64,000 nt of DNA from an uncultured Lachnospiraceae bacterium (GTDB taxonomy: Bacteria; Bacillota; Clostridia; Lachnospirales; Lachnospiraceae), in NCBI GenBank assembly GCA_910579735.1, contig CAJTUZ010000010.1:1-64000 (forward strand), written 5' to 3'. The notes beneath the pieces were generated by a model. It was not told the DNA's origin. It made no database searches and saw only the letters and a program-made list of their open reading frames with translations. Below are positions 43,322 through 52,861 of the stretch, in pieces (the first letter of the stretch is position 1; every line of letters starts with the position of its first letter). The position numbers and the translations under genes are program-made.

Positions 43322-44392
43322 CTATTCTGTTTTCTCCTGAATAACCGCATTTTCGATCAGATAGTCCATGACCACGTCCGGCATATAATATTCGTAAAAC
43401 TGATCTTCGCTGACATTTTCCTGAAACTCTTCCAAAGATGTATAATTGAAAGCCTCCACTCTCTCTTCCATGGCCTTGGAAAGCTCTTCTTTACTCGGAT
43501 TCAGACCTTCCGCATCCGAGATCGCCTGAAACATGATAAACTGCTTGGCCATAGTCGCCGCATCTTCTCTGAACACCTGCATATAGCTTTCCGCATCCAT
43601 CATGTAATACGTCTGCATATACGTATTCAGATTCATATTAGATGCCGTCGCTTTGGCTGTCATACTGTCCGTCAGGACCGTAACATACCGGTCAATCATC
43701 TCTTTCGGCGGGTCTTTAAAAATACAGTTTGCCATAACCGTCTGCGTAATATCTCTGGCGATGCTTTCATTATAGGCTGCAAGGGCATCCTCTTCAAAAA
43801 GTTCTGTGACATACGCCCGGAACTCTTCTACCGTAGCGCACTCCTCTATCTGCAGTGTCTGTACAAATTCATCCGTAAGCTCCGGCGGTTCCATCACAGA
43901 AATGCTGTTGATCTTTACTTCAAAAGTAACGGCTGCACCTGCCATCTCCGTATTCTTGTAGTCCTCCGGGAAAGTCAGGTCAAGCGATACCGTCTCGCCG
44001 GCTTTTTTGCCGATCAGTCCTTCTTCAAATCCCGGTATAAACTGCCCGGAACCGATCGTCAGGTCCGCTCCCGTATCCGCACCTCCGTCAAATGCTTCCC
44101 CGTCACGATATCCGGTATAATCGATGTTCACGACATCGCCGTTTTCCACGATATCTCTGTCCGTCACTTCCACTTTCTGCGCGCTCATTGCAAGCAGATA
44201 TTCAATATAACTGTCTATAGCCGCCTCATCTACGGAAGGTTCCTGCGCCGTCACCGTAATACCCTTATACTCACCCAGCGTCACATAATCGGAAGCCTTA
44301 ATACCGCTCAAATAAGACTTATCCTTTCCGCATGCGGTCAGCATTCCTGCAAGCAGCATAATCGCTGCCGCCATTCCTATTTTCTTTTTCAT
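43322..44392 (-). CDS. Lipoprotein with trigger-factor-like FKBP prolyl isomerase domain
   Basis: About 356 residues from ATG 44392 (MKKKIGM); lipobox LTAC with Cys21 rules in this start over the open frame to 44443. The middle has an FKBP-type isomerase domain (GDVVNIDYTGYRDGEAFDGG, GSGQFIPGFEEGLIGKKAGE, LTFPEDY), and the rest resembles the C-terminal helical chaperone part of trigger factor. It should sit outside the membrane and fold or isomerise secreted proteins. It is not the cytosolic trigger factor, which has no lipoprotein signal. Unusual partner in front of asnS. Confidence 0.88.
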   Translation of the reverse strand: MKKKIGMAAAIMLLAGMLTACGKDKSYLSGIKASDYVTLGEYKGITVTAQEPSVDEAAIDSYIEYLLAMSAQKVEVTDRDIVENGDVVNIDYTGYRDGEAFDGGADTGADLTIGSGQFIPGFEEGLIGKKAGETVSLDLTFPEDYKNTEMAGAAVTFEVKINSISVMEPPELTDEFVQTLQIEECATVEEFRAYVTELFEEDALAAYNESIARDITQTVMANCIFKDPPKEMIDRYVTVLTDSMTAKATASNMNLNTYMQTYYMMDAESYMQVFREDAATMAKQFIMFQAISDAEGLNPSKEELSKAMEERVEAFNYTSLEEFQENVSEDQFYEYYMPDVVMDYLIENAVIQEKTE

Positions 44393-44529
44393 GTTAAAGC
44401 CATACCTTTCTGATACCCGCATCTTGCCATGCGGCCGTCTCATTCTGTTTATTTACAATACATCATACTAGAATATATCACAAATTGACATCCCTTAAAA
44501 GACTTTCTTTTGAAAATCCACAGGAAATC

Positions 44530-44558
44530 TTGCCTAATCCGAAAATCAATGATAAAAT
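44530..44558 (+). promoter_or_regulatory. Sigma-A promoter of the small anchored protein
   Basis: TTGCCT (44530-44535) and TAAAAT (44553-44558), 17-base spacing, about 80 bases before the start at 44637. Confidence 0.5.
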
Positions 44559-44636
44559 ATTGGATACATGAGTAAATCTTTACCAGAAATAAAGTTTTTA
44601 TCATAATTTTTACAAACAAATTTCGGAGGTGTCCAT

Positions 44637-45113
44637 ATGAGCACATTGAGTATTGTATTATTGTGCATTTTAGTCGTTCTGATCATCGGCGTGGTCGTTT
44701 TATATTTCGTAGGAAGAAACATGCAGAAAAAGCAGGAAGCACAGCAGGCGCAGATAGAGGCGATGAAACAGACCGTTTCCATGCTGATCATCGATAAAAA
44801 GCGGATGAAGCTGAAAGAAGCGGGCCTGCCGCAGGCAGTCATCGAGCAGACGCCCAAGATGCTGCGGAACTCCAAGCTGCCGGTCGTAAAAGCCAAAGTC
44901 GGACCGCAGATCATGACGCTCATCTCCGATGAGAAAATATTTGAATCCATTCCTGTCAAAAAAGAAGTTAAAGCCGTTGTCAGCGGCATCTATATTACGG
45001 ACGTCAAAGGACTTCACGGAAAGATCGCTCCGGCGCCGCAAAAGAAAAAAGGCTTTTTCAAACGCGCTCTCGAAAAAGCACAGGAAAAAGCCGGCGCAAC
45101 ACCGGTCAAATAA
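44637..45113 (+). CDS. Membrane-anchored conserved protein of unknown function
   Basis: 158 residues, GGAGG ribosome site. One N-terminal membrane segment (about 5-25), a Gln/Glu/Lys-rich helix (about 28-60, likely coiled coil), then a compact cytoplasmic part with IDKKRMKLKEAGLPQAVIEQ and PKKEVKAVVSG-like strands, and a basic tail KKKGFFKRALEKAQEK. I recognise the pattern only as a conserved hypothetical of Lachnospiraceae. Convergent with the DUF1934 gene; a short ACCGGT repeat overlaps its stop. Confidence 0.75.
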   Translation: MSTLSIVLLCILVVLIIGVVVLYFVGRNMQKKQEAQQAQIEAMKQTVSMLIIDKKRMKLKEAGLPQAVIEQTPKMLRNSKLPVVKAKVGPQIMTLISDEKIFESIPVKKEVKAVVSGIYITDVKGLHGKIAPAPQKKKGFFKRALEKAQEKAGATPVK

Positions 45114-45118
45114 CCGGT

Positions 45119-45568
45119 TTAAACGATCAGTTTTTCGGCGCTGCCTTTAGACCGGATATCCATAACGATCTGGCAGTCCGCAAGATATTCATAATTAATA
45201 TCCAGTGCATAATCCACATTCACGACCATCCTTTCCGGTTCCTGTGTAATGTGGATTTTTCTGGTATCAATGCCGATCAGGATATTTCCATACGGCGTAT
45301 GATAACTTGTCATATTCTTTTTATTCTCTTCAAAAAGCATATGTACGTTTACGAGTCCGCTTCTGGAAAGCTCCAGAAAATGTTCGTCAAATTTGATCCT
45401 GTTTTTGGTCGTTTCCGTAAATCCCTCCATAACCTCTTCGTAAAGAACGTAATGCTTACCGTTCTTTTCGTAATAGGTTCCGGCCATGATCGTTTCGATC
45501 TTCTCAGATTCCGTCTCACTCTGGTCAAACTGCAGACCGCGCAGAGATACCAATACATCTTTTGTCAC
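45119..45568 (-). CDS. DUF1934 protein (YwiB-like)
   Basis: 149 residues. A calycin-like beta barrel of the DUF1934 family, with KIETIMAGTYYEKNGKHYVLY near the start and KIHITQEPERMVVNVDYAL in the middle. Small cytosolic protein of unknown role in Firmicutes. It follows murI by 24 bases on the same strand and is probably co-transcribed. Confidence 0.82.
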   Translation of the reverse strand: MTKDVLVSLRGLQFDQSETESEKIETIMAGTYYEKNGKHYVLYEEVMEGFTETTKNRIKFDEHFLELSRSGLVNVHMLFEENKKNMTSYHTPYGNILIGIDTRKIHITQEPERMVVNVDYALDINYEYLADCQIVMDIRSKGSAEKLIV

Positions 45569-45592
45569 TTTGATCCCCCATTCCTGCCTAAC

Positions 45593-46426
45593 CTAATAAT
45601 CCTCAATATTGATTGCCTTGGCGGAAAGTATTCCATAAGGAATAATGGAATTGGCAAATTCTCTGAACTTGTCAGCCGCATCACTGACAAAAAAGCGGTA
45701 TCTTTCCGTTCCAAGCTCCGGTTTTGTGTCACTCTCCAGTCCCTTTTTCTGTAATACTTCCTTTAATTCCCTTGCCGTTTCATATGCAGGGTTTACCAAC
45801 GTTACTTTCTCTCCCATGATCCTGCCGACCGTGGAACGGATAAGCGGATAATGGGTGCAGCCAAGGATCAGTGTGTCAATATCGATATCGATCAGCTCCG
45901 CCAGATATCTTCCCGCAATCTCGTCCGTCACCGGATCTTCCCACAAACCTTCCTCTACAAGCGGTACGAACAGCGGACATGCTTTTCCGATCACATTTAT
46001 GCTGCTGCCATGTTCTTCTATGTATCGTTTATAAATATTGCTTCTTATGGTCGCTTCTGTTGCAATGACACCGACTTTCCCGTTATGCGTCGCCTCTAAT
46101 GCCGTTTTGGCCCCCGGTCTTACCACATCGATGATCGGCAGCTCCGTTTCCGCTTCCAGCGCTTCCAACGCACAGGCGCTTGCCGAGTTGCAGGCAATAA
46201 CGATCGCCTTGACATCCTGTGTCTGCAGAAATCTTACGATCTGCCTGGAATACCTGGTGATCGTATCATGCGATTTACTGCCGTAGGGAACCCTTGCCGT
46301 ATCCCCAAAATAAACGATCCTTTCATTGGGAAGCTGGCGCATGATCTCCCTGGCCACCGTAAGCCCCCCGACACCCGAATCAAAAACGCCGATCGGCGCA
46401 TTACAAAGTGCTTCTTTCTCTTTCAT
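45593..46426 (-). CDS. murI: Glutamate racemase
   Basis: 277 residues from ATG 46426 (MKEKEALC); the frame is open to 46489 but that extension precedes a GGTGG ribosome site. Family motifs PIGVFDSGVGGLTV, YFGDTARVPYG, the first catalytic Cys79 in ACNSASA and the second Cys190 in GCTHYP. It makes D-glutamate for peptidoglycan without a cofactor. It lies 34 bases after a small membrane protein gene and before the DUF1934 gene. Confidence 0.95.
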   Translation of the reverse strand: MKEKEALCNAPIGVFDSGVGGLTVAREIMRQLPNERIVYFGDTARVPYGSKSHDTITRYSRQIVRFLQTQDVKAIVIACNSASACALEALEAETELPIIDVVRPGAKTALEATHNGKVGVIATEATIRSNIYKRYIEEHGSSINVIGKACPLFVPLVEEGLWEDPVTDEIAGRYLAELIDIDIDTLILGCTHYPLIRSTVGRIMGEKVTLVNPAYETARELKEVLQKKGLESDTKPELGTERYRFFVSDAADKFREFANSIIPYGILSAKAINIEDY

Positions 46427-46460
46427 TCCACCACATATGCCTCTCTTAGACTTATCACTG

Positions 46461-46772
46461 TCAATCTGCCTGCTGCCTGAGCCATTCAAGCAGTCTGCTC
46501 TTTACTATAACCTGTTCTTCTTCCGCCTGCAAGAGCCTTTCGAAAATTTCTTCCTCCGAAAGCATTTCCCAATCTTCTGCCGCATTCTGTTTCATACGGT
46601 CTGCCCCGCCGCTTTCCGCCATATCCGCATCTTCATAAACGACCTCATACGTATCATCCGGAAAGCAAAGCTCAGGATAAAGCACGCTCCACCATACAAA
46701 AGCGAACGCTCCTGCAAACACGCTCATAACCCCAAACTGTATATCCTTCAAAGTTTCTTTTTTGATCCTCAT
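46461..46772 (-). CDS. Small single-pass membrane protein of unknown function
   Basis: 103 residues with AGGGG before ATG. One membrane segment (about 13-32, GVMSVFAGAFAFVWWSVLYP), then an acidic outer or cytoplasmic tail rich in Glu/Asp ending in EWLRQQAD. No family recognised. Its position directly before murI on the same strand, with a proper ribosome site and no overlap, favours a real gene. Confidence 0.65.
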   Translation of the reverse strand: MRIKKETLKDIQFGVMSVFAGAFAFVWWSVLYPELCFPDDTYEVVYEDADMAESGGADRMKQNAAEDWEMLSEEEIFERLLQAEEEQVIVKSRLLEWLRQQAD

Positions 46773-46791
46773 ACATATACCCCTTATTCCC

Positions 46792-46809
46792 CGGACCGTT
46801 TCCGGTCCG
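46792..46809. terminator. Short GC-rich hairpin before the small membrane protein gene
   Basis: CGGACCG and CGGTCCG arms with a four-base loop, in the gap between the GntR regulator and the small membrane protein. The T tract is on the plus-strand side only, so termination of the minus transcript is doubtful. Confidence 0.3.
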
Positions 46810-46881
46810 TTTCTATCATTTCTATAAGGAGCATTCCCTGAAACTTTGATTCTATACCGCAGTCTAAACTATAAAACGGCG

Positions 46882-47559
46882 TTACTCTTTCTCCATCCGT
46901 ATCTGCCGGATAATCGACTTCTCCTGATTATCAATATGCACTTTGGCCGCCCGTGCCGCCGCTTCTTTGTCACGGTGCACAATACTTTCATAAATTATCC
47001 TATGCTCTTCCACCAGACGATTATGCTGGTTTTCATCCTTAATATATTCAAACCGGTATCTGTACATCTGTTCCGACAGATTGTTGATCAGCTGTATAAG
47101 TCTCTGATTGCCGGTTGCAGCCACGATAATATCATGCAGCGCCACATCCGCTTCCGCCATCGTTGTGGCATCTCCGGTCATGGTCTCCTGTTCAAACTTT
47201 TCACAGGCATTTTTCAGCCTTTCCGTCTCCTGCACCGTGATCCTGTCACAGGCAAGCTCCGCACAGAGCGCATCCAGCGCTCTTCTGACTTCCAGCACAT
47301 CTTTCATACTTTTTTCCGTGATCTGCGCCACTTCCGCTCCGCGGCGCGGGATCATGATGACGAGTCCTTCCAGTTCCAGTTTCCGGATCGCCTCTCTGAT
47401 CGGTGTTCTGCTGACGCCGAGCTGATTGGCCAGATGAATCTCCATCAGACGCTCTCCCGGTTTCAATTCTCCGGTTAAGATAGATTTCCTTAAAGTATTA
47501 AAAACAACATCCCGCAAAGGAAGAAACTCATCCATACTCGCATGCAACTGAACACTCAT
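46882..47559 (-). CDS. GntR-family regulator, FadR/FCD subgroup
   Basis: 225 residues. Winged helix at 15-75 (LKPGERLMEIHLANQLGVSR, TPIREAIRKLELEGLV), then a helical FCD sensor domain with the metal-binding pattern Asp/His (VALHDIIVAATGN, then EEHRIIYESIVHRDKEAAARA). Members usually respond to carboxylic acids or sugar acids. It follows ispE by 15 bases on the same strand. Target genes are not evident here; co-transcription with ispE is a common accident of position. Confidence 0.92.
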   Translation of the reverse strand: MSVQLHASMDEFLPLRDVVFNTLRKSILTGELKPGERLMEIHLANQLGVSRTPIREAIRKLELEGLVIMIPRRGAEVAQITEKSMKDVLEVRRALDALCAELACDRITVQETERLKNACEKFEQETMTGDATTMAEADVALHDIIVAATGNQRLIQLINNLSEQMYRYRFEYIKDENQHNRLVEEHRIIYESIVHRDKEAAARAAKVHIDNQEKSIIRQIRMEKE

Positions 47560-47574
47560 ACATTTTCCCCCTGT

Positions 47575-48453
47575 CTAAACGAATTCTGTGACAAAAACTT
47601 CTGCGGCAGGCGTCTGCTCCTTCATTCGTTCCGCTGCCATGCGTGCAGACTCTTCCCTTTCAAAAATACCGAATACGGTAGGACCGCTGCCGCTCATTAA
47701 TACTCCCTGCGCTCCCGATTCCCGCATCAGCCCCTTTATTGTATCAATGACCGGATATTCTTTTGTCGTAACCGTCTCCAGTACGTTGCCAAGCCTGTCG
47801 GTGATCCCTTTTAAACTGCCGGCCTTCAGCGCATCCACCATGCCGTCGATATCAGGATGTATGGAATGACTGTCCAAACGCAGATTTTCATAGACAAATT
47901 TCGTGGAAACGCTGATATCCGGTTTGACGATCAGCAGACTGCACTGCGGCGGTGCGGGAAGTCTCGACAGAATCTCTCCGATCCCTTCCGACAATGCCGT
48001 ACCGCCCATAAGACAATAAGGAATGTCCGCCCCTAACGTAACGCCAAACGACTGCAGTTTCTCCAGGGAATATCCTAATGAAAACAGCTCGTTCAGGCCC
48101 GACAAAGCCGCTGCGGCATCCGTACTGCCGCCCGCCATGCCTGCCGCAATGGGAATCCTTTTTTGTAAATAAATCTCCACGCCCTGCGTAAGACCCGCCT
48201 CATGAAATAATAATTCCGCCGCTCTGCAGATTAAGTTGTCTTCCCCTGTCGAAAGATCTTCTCTGTTCGTCTTTAAAATAATCCCCGGAGATTCTTTCTT
48301 TATAAAGGTAAGTGTGTCACAGATACCAACCGTCTGCATGATCATCTTTACTTCATGGTATCCGTCTTCCCTGCGCCGCAGCACATCCAAACCCAAGTTA
48401 ATTTTCGCATACGCCTGTTTTTCTATCCGTTCCATAAACACTGCATTTTCCAT
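47575..48453 (-). CDS. ispE: 4-diphosphocytidyl-2-C-methyl-D-erythritol kinase
   Basis: 292 residues. GHMP kinase with QAYAKINLGLDVLRRREDGY at the start and the ATP-binding loop PIAAGMAGGSTDAAAALS (101-118); GVLMSGSGPTVFG is the third motif. It phosphorylates CDP-methylerythritol in the non-mevalonate isoprenoid pathway. Start ATG 48453 is usual in length; a second Met seven codons in lacks a ribosome site. Upstream, near 48525-48570, CAATC/GATTG half-sites and TTGTAC/ATACAA repeats could be regulator sites. Confidence 0.95.
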   Translation of the reverse strand: MENAVFMERIEKQAYAKINLGLDVLRRREDGYHEVKMIMQTVGICDTLTFIKKESPGIILKTNREDLSTGEDNLICRAAELLFHEAGLTQGVEIYLQKRIPIAAGMAGGSTDAAAALSGLNELFSLGYSLEKLQSFGVTLGADIPYCLMGGTALSEGIGEILSRLPAPPQCSLLIVKPDISVSTKFVYENLRLDSHSIHPDIDGMVDALKAGSLKGITDRLGNVLETVTTKEYPVIDTIKGLMRESGAQGVLMSGSGPTVFGIFEREESARMAAERMKEQTPAAEVFVTEFV

Positions 48454-48696
48454 GGCAGCCGCTCTCTCCCATACGCTGATGGTACCGGTCTGCTGCTTCC
48501 GGCTCCTTTGTTTTCACTTTGTATATTGTATCCAATCTATGGATTGTACTTAATTTTATACAATCTGCCGACATTTGTCAATGTATAATGAAATTACAGA
48601 CGTTTGATGGAGTCGTATGGGCCTTACACAAATTATCCATCCCCTCCTGCTCCCGCCCATACGGTTATCACAACAAAATACGATGGAGGAACTGAC

Positions 48697-49881
48697 ATGA
48701 ATAAACAGAAACTATCTGTGATACAAAACATTCTGCAGGAAATGACTGACACCCAATTTGTTTCCGGTATCAGCTGCATGGTCATGCAAAACGGCAGGGA
48801 ACAATGTTACTATGAGGCCGGATGCCGTGACCTTGCAGCGCGGCTTCCCATGACAAGGGATACCATTTTCCGCCTGTATTCGATGTCCAAACCCGTTACT
48901 GCCACTGCGGTCATGATACTTTTGGAAGAAGGGAAGCTCGATCTGTTAGACCCTGTTTCCAAATACCTTCCCTCTTTTGCAGATCAGGGCGTGATGCAAA
49001 ACGGTATAATGACCCCCGTAAAACGCCCGATAACGATACAGGACCTGCTCAATATGACGTCCGGCCTCGTTTACCCCGGCGAAAGCAGCGCCGCAGAAGT
49101 ACGGACGGGTACTTTAATGGAAGAAGTCGTAGCTAACCTGACATCTTCTCATCCGCTGACTACCATGGAGATCATGAAACGGCTGGGACAGATTCCGTTA
49201 GCCTTTCAGCCGGGCGAGAAATGGCAGTACGGCATCTCGGCGGACGTGCTCGGCGCCGTAGTTGAAGCGGTTTCCGGTATGCGCTTCGGGGAATTTCTGG
49301 CCAAAAGAATCTTTGAACCGCTCGGCATGAAAGATACGGCCTTTTATGTGCCGGCAGATAAACAAAAGCGGCTTGCCAAAGTCTATGATGAAACATCGGA
49401 TGGCTTACAGGAGACCTTCATCTGCCATCTCGGCGTCCAGAACCGCATGGAACTGCTTCCGGCTTTTGAATCGGGCGGCGCGGGACTTGTTTCCACGATC
49501 GACGATTACGCTGCATTCACACAGATGCTTCTTCATAACGGTTCTTTCCGCGGCACTTCTCTGCTCTGTGCAAAGACGGTGGAGTTTATGACCAAAGCGC
49601 ACTTAACGCCTGCACAGCAGACATATGTCAATCAATGGGAAAGCCTGCCCGGTTTTACTTATGCCAATTTACTGCGTATTATGACGGACCCGGGCGCCGC
49701 GGTATCGTTAGGAAGTCCCGGCGAATACGGATGGGATGGATGGCTTGGTACATATATGATGAACGATCCCGTCAACAAACTGACACTCCTGATCATGCAG
49801 CAGAAAACCAACAGCGGAACAACAGCTTTCACAAGAAGGATCCGAAATGTCGTCTTTTCCGCGCTGGAACCGTCCGCATGA
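48697..49881 (+). CDS. Class C beta-lactamase-type serine hydrolase
   Basis: 394 residues from ATG 48697 (MNKQKLSV) with GGAGG at seven bases; the in-frame ATG at 48604 lacks one. The SxxK motif is SMSK (Ser62, Lys65) and the second-motif Tyr is in WQYGISADVLG (YxS variant); GAGLVSTIDDYAAF and GEYGWDGWLGTYM are further family stretches. No signal peptide, so it is an intracellular esterase or peptidase rather than a resistance beta-lactamase. Substrate unknown. Monocistronic, diverging from ispE. Confidence 0.88.
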   Translation: MNKQKLSVIQNILQEMTDTQFVSGISCMVMQNGREQCYYEAGCRDLAARLPMTRDTIFRLYSMSKPVTATAVMILLEEGKLDLLDPVSKYLPSFADQGVMQNGIMTPVKRPITIQDLLNMTSGLVYPGESSAAEVRTGTLMEEVVANLTSSHPLTTMEIMKRLGQIPLAFQPGEKWQYGISADVLGAVVEAVSGMRFGEFLAKRIFEPLGMKDTAFYVPADKQKRLAKVYDETSDGLQETFICHLGVQNRMELLPAFESGGAGLVSTIDDYAAFTQMLLHNGSFRGTSLLCAKTVEFMTKAHLTPAQQTYVNQWESLPGFTYANLLRIMTDPGAAVSLGSPGEYGWDGWLGTYMMNDPVNKLTLLIMQQKTNSGTTAFTRRIRNVVFSALEPSA

Positions 49882-49908
49882 TCTGTTCCGCTCTTATAGG
49901 AATAAAAA

Positions 49909-49953
49909 ATACCCAGCACCGGAATTTATCCAATGCTGGGTATTTTCTTTTTT
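49909..49953. terminator. Bidirectional terminator between serine hydrolase and hypothetical gene
   Basis: AATACCCAGCA and TGCTGGGTATT arms with a 14-base loop, A-rich before and TTTTCTTTTTT after. Confidence 0.8.
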
Positions 49954-49987
49954 ACTCGGTCCAAATTTACCGTCCGATCAACTGCAT

Positions 49988-50605
49988 TTAGTTGTTCGTC
50001 GTTGTTAAGCCTGCATCCTCAGCCATTTTATCGAATTTCTGCATAACGGCATCATATGTTCTCTTGGAAATATCCGGCAGTTCGCCGCCCCATGTCTTCT
50101 CGGCCTGTTTGTAGCCTTTCTTGAATGCATCGCGCATTTCTTCGATTTTGTCCGGATCACCGCCTGTCAAAGCCGTTGCGAAATCAATAATACGATCAGA
50201 TGTCTGTTCTACGCCCCAGTAACCATCCTCTGCGATATCTTTCTGTGCCTGAGCCTTCGTTGCAGGGTCTACCGTAAGGTTGCCGCCTGCTAAAATACTC
50301 CAGATGCCGTTTGCCTTATTATAAGTTTCCCCCTGTTTGGACATCAGCTGATCTACAATACTCTGCAGCTGCTGCTGTCTGTTTGCCTGATCCGCTTTCA
50401 GTTTATTCACTAATTCCGTATTCTGTGTATAGGTTTTCTTCACAGAATCATTCTTGGATGCGGTCTCATTGGACGGCTCATAAACTACGCCCGTGTCCTC
50501 GGCTGCAGGAGATTTTCCAGTCGTCTGCTCTTTTACCGCAGATGTCTGGCTCTTCTGATAAGTCTCGTAAGTGCTGGTTGAACTGGTAACTCCGTTTACG
50601 CTCAT
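49988..50605 (-). CDS. Conserved Lachnospiraceae-type protein of unknown function
   Basis: 205 residues, no signal peptide. The N-terminal third is low-complexity Ser/Thr/Lys; then a Gln-rich helix (VNKLKADQANRQQQLQSIVD) and a compact C-terminal part with EDGYWGVEQTSDRIIDFATA and ALTGGDPDKIEEMRDAFKKG. I recognise the C-terminal pattern as recurrent in Lachnospiraceae, sometimes near flagellar genes, but know of no assigned function. Standalone gene with a GGAGG ribosome site, ending at a strong terminator. Confidence 0.75.
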   Translation of the reverse strand: MSVNGVTSSTSTYETYQKSQTSAVKEQTTGKSPAAEDTGVVYEPSNETASKNDSVKKTYTQNTELVNKLKADQANRQQQLQSIVDQLMSKQGETYNKANGIWSILAGGNLTVDPATKAQAQKDIAEDGYWGVEQTSDRIIDFATALTGGDPDKIEEMRDAFKKGYKQAEKTWGGELPDISKRTYDAVMQKFDKMAEDAGLTTTNN

Positions 50606-50815
50606 AATTATCCCTCCTTGGAAATTTGTAAAAAACTTAATCCGAAATCTGCCGATTCCGATTATTCTGTATATTATATCGTACTGTTACTTCAAAATAT
50701 TTATAGGAAAATGGAAATTATTTTCAGCAAAATCCATTTACCGCTATACCCTGATTTTATAAAATGTTATACTGAATTACAAGAGCAAAAATATAAAAAG
50801 AGCGAGGTTACAAAT

Positions 50816-52831
50816 ATGATCGAAACAGCAAAAGTACACAAAATCCTCTACGGCGGAGACTACAACCCGGAACAGTGGCCCGAAGAAACATGGGAAGAAG
50901 ATATGCGTCTGCTCTCGGCAGCCCATATTGACGTCGTTACGCTGAACGTCTTTAGCTGGGCGTCTTTACAGTCGGATGACGACGTTTACCATTTCAGGAA
51001 ACTCGACAAAATCATGGATATGGTTAAAAAACACGGTATGAAGGTCTGTCTTGCCACGGCTACCGGAGCGCATCCCGCCTGGATGGCCAGAAAACACCCC
51101 GATATCTTAAGAACTGAATTTAACGGCATGAAGCGCAAATTCGGTTCCCGGCACAATTCCTGTCCGAACAGTCCGGCCTATCGGAACTTTGCGCCAAAGC
51201 TTGCCGCCAAGCTGGCGGATCGTTACAAAGATTACGACAATATCGTGGCATGGCATATTTCCAATGAATTCGGCGGCATGTGTTATTGTGAGAACTGTGA
51301 ACGCCGCTTCAGAGAATGGCTCAAAGAAAAATATCAGACGATCGATGAAGTAAACCGCGCATGGGACACGGCTTTCTGGGGACACACTTTCTACGACTTT
51401 GACGATATCGTAGTTCCCAATATGCTGTCCGAGCACTTTGCGCCGAACAGAACCACTTTCCAGGGGATTTCTCTCGATTATAAAAGATTTAACTCCGACA
51501 GCATCCTGGACTGTTTCCGCCTGGAATATGACGCCGTTCATGCTGTTACTCCGGATATCCCGATCACCACGAACCTGATGGGCGCCTATCAGGAATTGGA
51601 CTACCAGAAATGGGCAAAGTACATGGATTTTATTTCCTGGGACAATTATCCTTCCAATGATACGCCCATCGAAGATACAGCTCTCCGGCATGATCTGATG
51701 CGCGGGTTAAAACAGGGCAAACCTTTCGCGCTTATGGAGCAGACGCCGAGCGTTACCAACTGGCTGCCTTACAATTCCCTCAAGCGCCCCGGCGTTATGC
51801 GCTTATGGAGTTATCAGGCAGTCGCGCACGGTGCGGATACCGTTATGTTTTTCCAGATGAAACGCAGTATCGGCGCCTGTGAAAAATACCATGGCGCAGT
51901 CATTGACCATGCGGGTCATGAAAATACTCGTGTTTTCCGGGAGATTACACAGCTTGGCGAAGAACTTGACAAGATCGGTTCTTTGACATTGGGCGCCAGA
52001 ACGCATGCCAAAGCTGCTGTCGTCTTTGACTGGGACAACTGGTGGGCCACCGATTATTCCGCCGGTCCAAGCGTCAGTCTGCATTATTACGATGAAGTCC
52101 TGACTTATTATAAAGCCTTTCACAGCCTGAACATTCCCGTCGACATGATCAGCGTGGAAGACGATCTGTCGGATTATGCTTTCGTTGTGGCGCCGCTCTT
52201 ATATATGGTAAAAAGCGGTTATGACGAGAAACTGCGTGCCTATGTAAAAGACGGCGGACGTTTCCTGACAACCTTTTTCAGCGGTTACGTGGATGAACAC
52301 GATCTCGTGACAGTAGGCGGCTATCCGGGCAGATTGAGAGATATTCTCGGCATCTGGGTTGAGGAAGAAGACGCCCTGCCGGAAAACGAGAGCAACAGCT
52401 TTACTTACCGCGGCACATCCTATCCGGCCTCTTTACTCTGCGATCTGCTGCATACGGAAGGCGCCGAAGCACTTGCCTTCTATGAAAAAGATTTCTACGC
52501 AGGTATGCCCGTACTGACCCGCAACGAGTTTGGCAAAGGATGCGCCTACTATGTCGCTTCCCATTCCAATGCGGCATTTTACCGGACATTTATCGGAGAG
52601 ATCTGTAAGGAGGCAGGTATCCAACCCACCATGGAAACGCCCGAAGCAGTCGAAGTTACGGAACGTACCAATGAAAACGGCACTTTCCTCTTCTTCCTGA
52701 ATCATGAAGATCAAAGTCATGATATCATACTAAACCACGCCGGCGCTGATATTCTGACAGACATGTCATATAAAAAGGGCAATACGCTCACCCTTCCTGC
52801 AAAAGGCGTTGCGATCTTACGCGTGCAGTAA
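50816..52831 (+). CDS. Beta-galactosidase, glycoside hydrolase family 42
   Basis: 671 residues from ATG 50816 (MIETAKVHKIL), preceded by AGCGAGG; the frame is open to 50618 but that extension is AT-rich and unlike the family. GH42 start GGDYNPEQWP, acid/base Glu near 152 in WHISNEFGG, nucleophile Glu near 309 in FALMEQTPS, and a Cys4 zinc-type loop near CYCENCERRF. A trimerisation and a C-terminal beta domain follow. No signal peptide, so it cleaves imported beta-galactosides. A fucosidase gene follows 30 bases later, pointing to fucosylated galactosides as substrate. Confidence 0.94.
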   Translation: MIETAKVHKILYGGDYNPEQWPEETWEEDMRLLSAAHIDVVTLNVFSWASLQSDDDVYHFRKLDKIMDMVKKHGMKVCLATATGAHPAWMARKHPDILRTEFNGMKRKFGSRHNSCPNSPAYRNFAPKLAAKLADRYKDYDNIVAWHISNEFGGMCYCENCERRFREWLKEKYQTIDEVNRAWDTAFWGHTFYDFDDIVVPNMLSEHFAPNRTTFQGISLDYKRFNSDSILDCFRLEYDAVHAVTPDIPITTNLMGAYQELDYQKWAKYMDFISWDNYPSNDTPIEDTALRHDLMRGLKQGKPFALMEQTPSVTNWLPYNSLKRPGVMRLWSYQAVAHGADTVMFFQMKRSIGACEKYHGAVIDHAGHENTRVFREITQLGEELDKIGSLTLGARTHAKAAVVFDWDNWWATDYSAGPSVSLHYYDEVLTYYKAFHSLNIPVDMISVEDDLSDYAFVVAPLLYMVKSGYDEKLRAYVKDGGRFLTTFFSGYVDEHDLVTVGGYPGRLRDILGIWVEEEDALPENESNSFTYRGTSYPASLLCDLLHTEGAEALAFYEKDFYAGMPVLTRNEFGKGCAYYVASHSNAAFYRTFIGEICKEAGIQPTMETPEAVEVTERTNENGTFLFFLNHEDQSHDIILNHAGADILTDMSYKKGNTLTLPAKGVAILRVQ

Positions 52832-52861
52832 CGGCGTGACTGAAAAGGAGAGATCAATAAA

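Noticed and set aside
46792..46809. Hairpin as a firm terminator of the ispE-gntR transcript.
   Set aside because: The stem is only seven pairs and the minus strand lacks a following T run; listed at low confidence only.
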